Shown here piece by piece: positions 6,846 through 10,618 of a stretch of DNA of 10,618 bases. The translations under genes and the position numbers were made by a program. Where the stretch lies: assembly GCF_018373095.1 (NCBI RefSeq), contig NZ_JAHAHT010000063.1, positions 1 through 10,618 on the forward strand. The letters run 5' to 3'. The notes under the pieces were generated by a model. That model searched no databases. It was not told where the DNA came from and worked only from the letters and a program-made list of their open reading frames with translations. The DNA is from Haemophilus parahaemolyticus (GTDB lineage Bacteria; Pseudomonadota; Gammaproteobacteria; Enterobacterales; Pasteurellaceae). Position 1 is the first letter of the stretch; each line of letters opens with the position of its first letter.

Positions 6846-6890
6846 AACAAATGGAGCAAATAAAAAATAAATTATGGAGAACGTCAATTA

Positions 6891-8093
6891 ATGATTACTG
6901 GCAATAAAATTCAAAATATAGGCAATATTTACCGTCTAACCGAACAGTTTGAACTCATTTCTCGTACTGATCTTGCTAAACTCTCAGGGCTTGCCCCCGC
7001 TTCAATTACCAACATTACAAAACAGTTGATTGATAAACAATTTATTCTAGAACGTAGCGTGCAAGATTGTAACTCTCGCGGCAGACCTGCAGTCGGGCTT
7101 TCTGTTTCTACTTTTTTCTGGAAACAGCTCTGTCTCACAATTTTTGCAGACCATCTTACCATTTCGCTTTGTAAATTAGATGGCTCAGTCATTCACCGCC
7201 AAGATTATACCTTTTCTTTAAGCGATTATCCTAACTTAGATGAGATTATTGCCGAAAACTTGCAAAATTTCCGTCAAAATCAACCGCTTAACGATGCCCA
7301 AATCCTTGCACTTTCCATCGCGGTTGTTGGACGCATTAACGCTGAGAAAAACGCCATCGTTCAACTTGGGCAACATTTTCTGAAATGTCGCATTGTTGAG
7401 AAATTACAAGCAATCTATTCTCAACCGATTTTGCTCAATGAACATTTCCACCTCTGGTTATTAGCAGAATCTACGCTAGGTAGTTTAATTGGCGATGATA
7501 ATGTGATCTTCTTACAAGTCGATGATGCGATTCGTCTCAGCATTCTGTTGCGTGGTGCGTTATTACACGAGCAGAATATGAATGTAGATCATATGCTAAT
7601 GCCTCGTTTTAGTGCATTAAGTGATGAGATTTATCCTGAATTAGACGGCATTGAACGCTATCAACTCAACAATCAAGCGAGCTTACAAGCGTTAATTCAA
7701 TTGATCGACAAACATCTACCCAAAAACTTTGAGATGGATGACGAGCATTTGAAAGAGGCAAAAATTAACCATTTCTGCGAACAAGTAGAAGCAAAAAATC
7801 CAACAGCACTGGCTATTTTAGAGCATATTAGTAGCAATTTAGCCTATATGCTAATGAATTTAGTCAATATTTTTTCTACCGAGAAAATTTTGTTTGATTC
7901 CCCACTGCTACGTATTAAAACCCCACTCTTTGAGCAAATCACACAAAAATTGAATGAAAAAATGATCAATCGCGATCTCAATGTGCAATTAGTGACAAGC
8001 CATTTTGATAAAAACAGCACTTTGATCCCGTGTGCAATGATAAAACAGGGAATTTATGAAGGAAGTTTGATCAAGAACATAATCCCTGATTAA
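6891..8093 (+). CDS. mlc: Mlc-like ROK-family transcriptional regulator with degenerate effector domain
   Basis: In E. coli Mlc represses sugar-uptake genes and is inactivated by binding the glucose transporter PtsG. The 400-aa protein keeps the Mlc DNA-binding end: ISRTDLAKLSGLAPASITNITKQL (23-46, winged helix-turn-helix) and SRGRPAVGL (62-70). It also keeps the Mlc C terminus (IKQGIYEGSLIKNI, about 384-397) and LMNLVNIFSTEKILFDSPL (321-339). The middle is much altered. The ROK zinc motif (C-x-C-G-x-x-G-C-x-E in E. coli Mlc) aligns to about ERYQLNNQASLQALI (255-269) with no cysteine. The EIGH motif aligns to VDHM (232-235). The frame is intact, so it is not an obvious pseudogene. GGAGA lies 10 bases before the ATG, and no in-frame upstream start exists. 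Its bioD2 neighbour matches the E. coli dgsA-ynfK arrangement. NagC is less likely. Confidence 0.85.
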   Translation: MITGNKIQNIGNIYRLTEQFELISRTDLAKLSGLAPASITNITKQLIDKQFILERSVQDCNSRGRPAVGLSVSTFFWKQLCLTIFADHLTISLCKLDGSVIHRQDYTFSLSDYPNLDEIIAENLQNFRQNQPLNDAQILALSIAVVGRINAEKNAIVQLGQHFLKCRIVEKLQAIYSQPILLNEHFHLWLLAESTLGSLIGDDNVIFLQVDDAIRLSILLRGALLHEQNMNVDHMLMPRFSALSDEIYPELDGIERYQLNNQASLQALIQLIDKHLPKNFEMDDEHLKEAKINHFCEQVEAKNPTALAILEHISSNLAYMLMNLVNIFSTEKILFDSPLLRIKTPLFEQITQKLNEKMINRDLNVQLVTSHFDKNSTLIPCAMIKQGIYEGSLIKNIIPD

Positions 8094-8123
8094 AAAATTC
8101 GATAGACTAAAGGGTATTCGTCA

Positions 8124-8155
8124 GGTGGGTCTTAAGCCCACCATTTTCTATTTTA
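8124..8155 (+). terminator. rho-independent terminator after the mlc-like gene
   Basis: GGTGGG (8124-8129) pairs with CCCACC (8137-8142), with an extra T-G pair inside and a 5-base loop CTTAA. The tail is ATTTTCTATTTTATTT. It begins 30 bases past the stop at 8091-8093. It suggests that bioD2 has its own promoter or relies on partial read-through. I found no convincing promoter in 8143-8196. Confidence 0.75.
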
Positions 8156-8196
8156 TTTCTTGGTGAATTAAAAACCAGCTAACCAAAGGATACCCT

Positions 8197-8916
8197 ATGC
8201 CCTCTTTATTTATTACAGGCACAGACACCGACGTGGGCAAAACGATTGTAACCCGTGCATTATTGCAAGTTTTGACCGCAAATAATATCGTAGCTGTGCC
8301 TTATAAACCAATCGCTTGTGGGGGAGCAGAAGAATTGCCCACAGAGCCAAATTTAGATGACTATGCCAGCGAAGATAATAGCGATGTTGTCACGCTTTTA
8401 AACAGCACTGCAGTGCCTGTTGGCTATCGTGAAATCAACAGCTACACCTTTATTCATTCTAGCACCCCTGTTTTTGCCGCCCTTGATGCAGTTCGAAATA
8501 TTCACGTGGAAAAATTGGATGTCGATCTCGCACGCTTACAAAATAGCTACCACAATATCTTAGTGGAAGGCACTTACGGCTGGCTTACTCCGATTAATAA
8601 AGATTTGAGTTTTGCTGACTGGGTACAAAAAAATAATATGCCTGTGATTTTAGTCGTCGGCATCAAGGAAGGCTGTGCCAACCACGCCTTATTAACCGCT
8701 CAAGCGATAAAAGATAGCGGCGTTCCACTTTTAGGTTGGGTCGCAAACCGCATCAACCCTGGATTACGACACTATATGGAATTAATTAAAATGCTTAAGC
8801 AAAAAATCCACGCCCCACTTCTCGGACAAATTCCTTATATCGGGCATCCAGAACAGAAAGATCTGGTGCAATATATTCAGCATCCAGAACCGTTGTTGGA
8901 ATTATTTAAAGCATAA
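8197..8916 (+). CDS. bioD2: dethiobiotin synthetase, BioD2 (YnfK) type
   Basis: This ATP-dependent enzyme closes the ureido ring of dethiobiotin from 7,8-diaminopelargonate and CO2, the step before BioB. The 239 aa show the P-loop GTDTDVGKT (8-16), substrate lysine K37 in VPYKPIACG, and a long C-terminal stretch (about 153-192: VVGIKEGCANHALLTAQA... GWVANRINPGLRHY). That stretch is nearly the same as E. coli YnfK (BioD2) and distinguishes it from BioD1. The conserved EG[AT]GGW motif reads EGTYGW (124-129), with Tyr in place of the first Gly of the GG pair. AAAGGA sits 6 bases before the ATG. It follows the mlc-like gene by 103 bases with a terminator between them. No other biotin gene is in the window, so whether it serves biotin synthesis is inferred from the family. 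Confidence 0.92.
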   Translation: MPSLFITGTDTDVGKTIVTRALLQVLTANNIVAVPYKPIACGGAEELPTEPNLDDYASEDNSDVVTLLNSTAVPVGYREINSYTFIHSSTPVFAALDAVRNIHVEKLDVDLARLQNSYHNILVEGTYGWLTPINKDLSFADWVQKNNMPVILVVGIKEGCANHALLTAQAIKDSGVPLLGWVANRINPGLRHYMELIKMLKQKIHAPLLGQIPYIGHPEQKDLVQYIQHPEPLLELFKA

Positions 8917-8917
8917 T

Positions 8918-8954
8918 AAAAGGAGCTTTTTAAATGGTGTTAAACGCTCTTTTT
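8918..8954. terminator. bidirectional terminator between bioD2 and mepA
   Basis: AAAAGGAGC (8918-8926) pairs with GCTCTTTTT (8946-8954) with one G-T pair. An inner TTTAA/TTAAA pair adds to the stem. The plus strand ends in TTTTT and the minus strand in TTTTATTA, so it can serve both converging genes, bioD2 (stop 8914-8916) and mepA (stop 8972-8974). Confidence 0.75.
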
Positions 8955-8971
8955 ATGACTACAACAGTTTA

Positions 8972-9799
8972 TTATTCTAACCCCTGCGAAGAAAGAATCA
9001 TTTGGCACTGGTAAGGTGCAGTTGGCAATACTTTCGGTTTTGGTGTGCTTGATTTTGGTGCTGGTTTGAACCAAGAATACAATTCATCACCACAGCCATC
9101 TCCTGCGGGTAAAGCGGTTTGATTTTCACAATTTTTTGCATCTTGAGGGCAACTTAAACGCACGTGAAAGTGTGAATCGTGTCCATACCAAGGACGAATT
9201 TTTTGTAACCAAGCACGATCTGCTGTCTCGCTGTTGCACAATTTCACTTTAATCGCTGGGTTTACGAAAATACGGTTTACGCGGCTATCTTGTGCAGCTA
9301 ATTTAATCAAATTAAATTGGTTTGATGTCCACGCTCGTTCATCGACAATCTGTCTATCGCGATCTACCATCAAGGTGGCTAAACCCGCGGGATTACGTGC
9401 AGTTTCATCATCCATCGGGCCGAAACGCAACCAAATATCCGCATCCAATCCTGTTTGATGGCTCGCATGCCCTGAAGAAAAACGCCCACCCGCTGGCATT
9501 CCCATATCACCGATCAAAATTGGTGGAAGCCCTGAGTCTTTAGCTCGTTGCCCTAATTTAGTGAGATAATCCAAAAGCTGCGGATGCCCATAATAACGAT
9601 TTTTTACCGAGCGAATGACCTGGTAACCTTCACCTTTTAATGCCAAAGGTTGAGCTCCGATAATACAGCCATTGCTATAACCACCGATAGATTGTGGCTG
9701 TCCTGAAATAGGCGTACGGATTTTCTCCCACTGAGTCGCCATTACATTGGCTGAAAGCAAAGTAAGGCTTGCAATAAGTAAATTTTTTGCTAGTTTCAT
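8972..9799 (-). CDS. mepA: MepA, penicillin-insensitive murein DD-endopeptidase
   Basis: MepA is a periplasmic zinc LAS-type peptidase that cuts D-Ala-meso-DAP cross-links in peptidoglycan. The 275 aa begin with a signal peptide (MKLAKNLLIASLTLLSANVMA, likely cut after A21). Zinc and catalytic residues are visible: H114 and D121 in GHASHQTGLDADIW, and H210/H212 in HDSHFHVRLSC. Also conserved are SNGCIIGA (42-49), IGDMGMPAGGRF (96-107) and FVNPAIK (178-184). Cysteines at 45, 188, 217, 224, 236 and 265 fit the disulfide-rich periplasmic family. Length equals E. coli MepA (274). No clear Shine-Dalgarno precedes the ATG at 9799 (CTATAGAAAA), and the hpt terminator ends only 23 bases upstream. Expression may therefore be low or depend on an unseen promoter. 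Confidence 0.95.
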   Translation of the reverse strand: MKLAKNLLIASLTLLSANVMATQWEKIRTPISGQPQSIGGYSNGCIIGAQPLALKGEGYQVIRSVKNRYYGHPQLLDYLTKLGQRAKDSGLPPILIGDMGMPAGGRFSSGHASHQTGLDADIWLRFGPMDDETARNPAGLATLMVDRDRQIVDERAWTSNQFNLIKLAAQDSRVNRIFVNPAIKVKLCNSETADRAWLQKIRPWYGHDSHFHVRLSCPQDAKNCENQTALPAGDGCGDELYSWFKPAPKSSTPKPKVLPTAPYQCQMILSSQGLE

Positions 9800-9822
9800 T
9801 TTTTCTATAGTTTTGAATGTAA

Positions 9823-9855
9823 AAAACGCTTGAAATTACCTACTTCAAGCGTTTT
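9823..9855 (-). terminator. rho-independent terminator of hpt
   Basis: AAAACGCTTGAA (9823-9834) pairs perfectly with TTCAAGCGTTTT (9844-9855), a 12-bp stem with a 9-base loop. On the minus strand a run of T follows (9826-9821, then ACATT). It lies 16 bases past the hpt stop and directly before mepA, whose ATG is 23 bases further on. Confidence 0.85.
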
Positions 9856-9871
9856 CCTTAAATAAAATAGA

Positions 9872-10414
9872 TTATTCGTCCATCACCACTTTACCGATAT
9901 AATCCAAATTGCGGTAATGCTGTGCGTAATCAATACCAAAACCGACCACAAATTCATCAGGAATAGCGAATCCAACCCATTCCACAGGCACTTCTACTTC
10001 TCGGCGAGATGGTTTGTCTAAAAGGGTACAAATAGCAATTGAACGTGGCTCACGAAGTTTTAAAATTTCACGCACTTTATTCAGCGTAAAGCCAGTATCA
10101 ATAATATCTTCCACGATTAATACATCTTTGCCTTGAATTTCGCTGTCTAAATCTTTTAAGATTTTGACATCACGACTCGATTCTGTGCTTAATCCATAGC
10201 TAGAGGCGGTTAAAAAATCCACCTCAACAGGCAAATCAAGATGACGAACTAAATCTGCCATAAACATAAAAGAACCGCGCAATAAACCGACAACCACCAA
10301 GTTTTGGCAATGCTCAAACTGTTGATAATGACGGTTAATTTCTTGTGCCAACTCTTTTACGCGAGATTGCACATCTTTACGAGAAATTAGCGTTTCAATG
10401 TGATGTTTTTTCAT
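9872..10414 (-). CDS. hpt: hypoxanthine phosphoribosyltransferase
   Basis: The enzyme converts hypoxanthine (and more weakly guanine) plus PRPP to IMP/GMP in purine salvage. The 180 aa match E. coli Hpt (178 aa). The PRPP-binding motif VLIVEDIIDTG is at 98-108. The LLRGSFMFMADL stretch is at 44-55, the flexible-loop SSYG at 71-74, RDVKILKDLD at 81-90, LLDKPSRREV at 131-140 and IPDEFVVGFGIDYAQHYR at 151-168. The ATG at 10414 has GAGAG about 9 bases upstream and gives the expected N terminus. It is preceded by a likely promoter overlapped by a PurR-type operator, so it is probably repressed when purines are plentiful. A strong terminator ends it. Confidence 0.96.
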   Translation of the reverse strand: MKKHHIETLISRKDVQSRVKELAQEINRHYQQFEHCQNLVVVGLLRGSFMFMADLVRHLDLPVEVDFLTASSYGLSTESSRDVKILKDLDSEIQGKDVLIVEDIIDTGFTLNKVREILKLREPRSIAICTLLDKPSRREVEVPVEWVGFAIPDEFVVGFGIDYAQHYRNLDYIGKVVMDE

Positions 10415-10434
10415 AAAATGCTCTCTTTAAAAAT

Positions 10435-10453
10435 TTTTGCTACTCTAGCAAAA
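10435..10453. other. small hairpin in the hpt leader
   Basis: TTTTGCTA (10435-10442) and TAGCAAAA (10446-10453) are a perfect inverted repeat with a 3-base loop. On the minus strand a short T-run (ATTTTT) follows. It may be a weak terminator for pepP transcripts or simply a stem in the hpt 5' leader, since the likely hpt start is just upstream. Confidence 0.4.
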
Positions 10454-10461
10454 TTCAATTC

Positions 10462-10491
10462 ATTTTACTAGCTGTTTGCAAACGTTTGCAA
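10462..10491 (-). promoter_or_regulatory. candidate hpt promoter
   Basis: On the minus strand TTGCAA (10491-10486) is followed by an 18-base spacer and TAAAAT (10467-10462, five of six matches). Transcription would start near 10455, giving a leader of about 40 bases. The -35 and part of the spacer lie inside the PurR-type palindrome. Confidence 0.5.
10476..10491. promoter_or_regulatory. PurR-type operator at hpt
   Basis: TTGCAAACGTTTGCAA is a perfect 16-bp palindrome. Its inner 12 bases, GCAAACGTTTGC, equal the core of the PurR consensus (ACGCAAACGTTTGCGT). It covers the -35 of the best hpt promoter candidate, a classic repressor position. PurR uses hypoxanthine or guanine as corepressor, the very substrates of Hpt. 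The match is direct; PurR binding is inferred. Confidence 0.75.
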
Positions 10492-10500
10492 TTTTAAAAT

Positions 10501-10618
10501 TTAAGCAGCAGCCATTATCTCCTCAATGTCCACAATCTCTTTCGGGCAACCGCTGGTCAGGTTTTTATTTCCGTACTCGGTCATCAATAAATTATCTTCA
10601 ATGCGAATGCCAATGCCT
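10501..10618 (-). CDS. pepP: 3' end of Xaa-Pro aminopeptidase (PepP), cut by the window edge
   Basis: Translating the minus strand from 10617 gives 38 residues, starting GIGIRIEDNLLMTEYGNKN and ending EEIMAAA before a TAA (10501-10503). The GIRIED...TE.GN.NLT pattern with the conserved Arg and Glu is the C terminus of the pita-bread metallopeptidases. It resembles E. coli PepP (GVRIEDD...TETGNENLT) more than PepQ. The conserved Glu of TE is one of the metal ligands in this family. PepP removes N-terminal residues that precede proline. The 86 bases between this stop and hpt hold the hpt promoter and operator. Most of the gene lies outside the window, so PepP versus a related M24 peptidase is not settled. 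Confidence 0.75.
   Translation of the reverse strand, partial: GIGIRIEDNLLMTEYGNKNLTSGCPKEIVDIEEIMAAA

Noticed and set aside
6929..7192. 87-codon minus-strand open frame opposite the mlc-like gene
   Set aside because: It lies wholly inside the conserved DNA-binding part of the regulator and has no promoter or ribosome site of its own.
8160..8186. TTGGT...ACCAA repeat before bioD2, considered as a BirA (biotin repressor) operator
   Set aside because: The arms are only 5 bases and lack the TTGTAAAC half-site of BirA operators.
1..10618. Search for a mobile element, prophage, CRISPR array, toxin-antitoxin pair, defence system, tRNA or rRNA
   Set aside because: Nearly all DNA is covered by well-known housekeeping genes with short intergenic gaps. 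No spacer-repeat pattern, transposase, integrase or cloverleaf was seen.

Overview
The window looks like ordinary chromosomal DNA from a member of the Pasteurellaceae, in the branch that uses the Actinobacillus/Mannheimia-type DNA uptake sequence. The 9-base core ACAAGCGGT occurs exactly three times (180-188 and 2068-2076 on +, 4088-4096 on -), with several one-mismatch copies. I saw no exact copy of the Haemophilus-type core AAGTGCGGT. The proteins resemble their E. coli counterparts along their whole length, and the DNA is AT-rich with terminators typical of the family. The genus cannot be fixed from this window.

Layout, left to right. A minus-strand block runs from about 6737 down to 29. 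First is a tight unit rnd-lrp-ftsK (RNase D, the global regulator Lrp, the cell-division DNA translocase FtsK). It is closed by a hairpin made of two inverted uptake sequences. Next comes aroG (first step of the shikimate pathway), with a near-perfect TrpR-type operator upstream. A REP-like inverted pair that also looks like the aroG terminator follows, and then tsaB (tRNA t6A modification). A divergent intergenic region at 6738-6890 carries a perfect CRP core site and starts the plus-strand pair mlc-like ROK regulator and bioD2. From the right end, minus-strand genes run from the 3' end of pepP through hpt, which has a PurR-type operator across its likely promoter, to mepA. mepA meets bioD2 at a bidirectional terminator.

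The genes are housekeeping genes in several short transcription units: RNA processing, division and global regulation; aromatic amino acid synthesis; tRNA modification; sugar regulation and biotin synthesis; purine salvage; peptidoglycan cleavage. The regulatory sites fit them: a TrpR site at aroG, a PurR site at hpt, and a CRP site at a sugar regulator.

I found no mobile gene, prophage, CRISPR array, tRNA, rRNA or obvious new multi-gene system. The points most worth a second look are: the Mlc-like regulator, which has lost the ROK zinc and sugar-site motifs while keeping its DNA-binding end; a dethiobiotin synthetase with Tyr in a Gly-rich active-site motif; a GTAG-type REP pair; an uptake-sequence hairpin inside the ftsK coding sequence; and the hpt/PurR and aroG/TrpR operator assignments.
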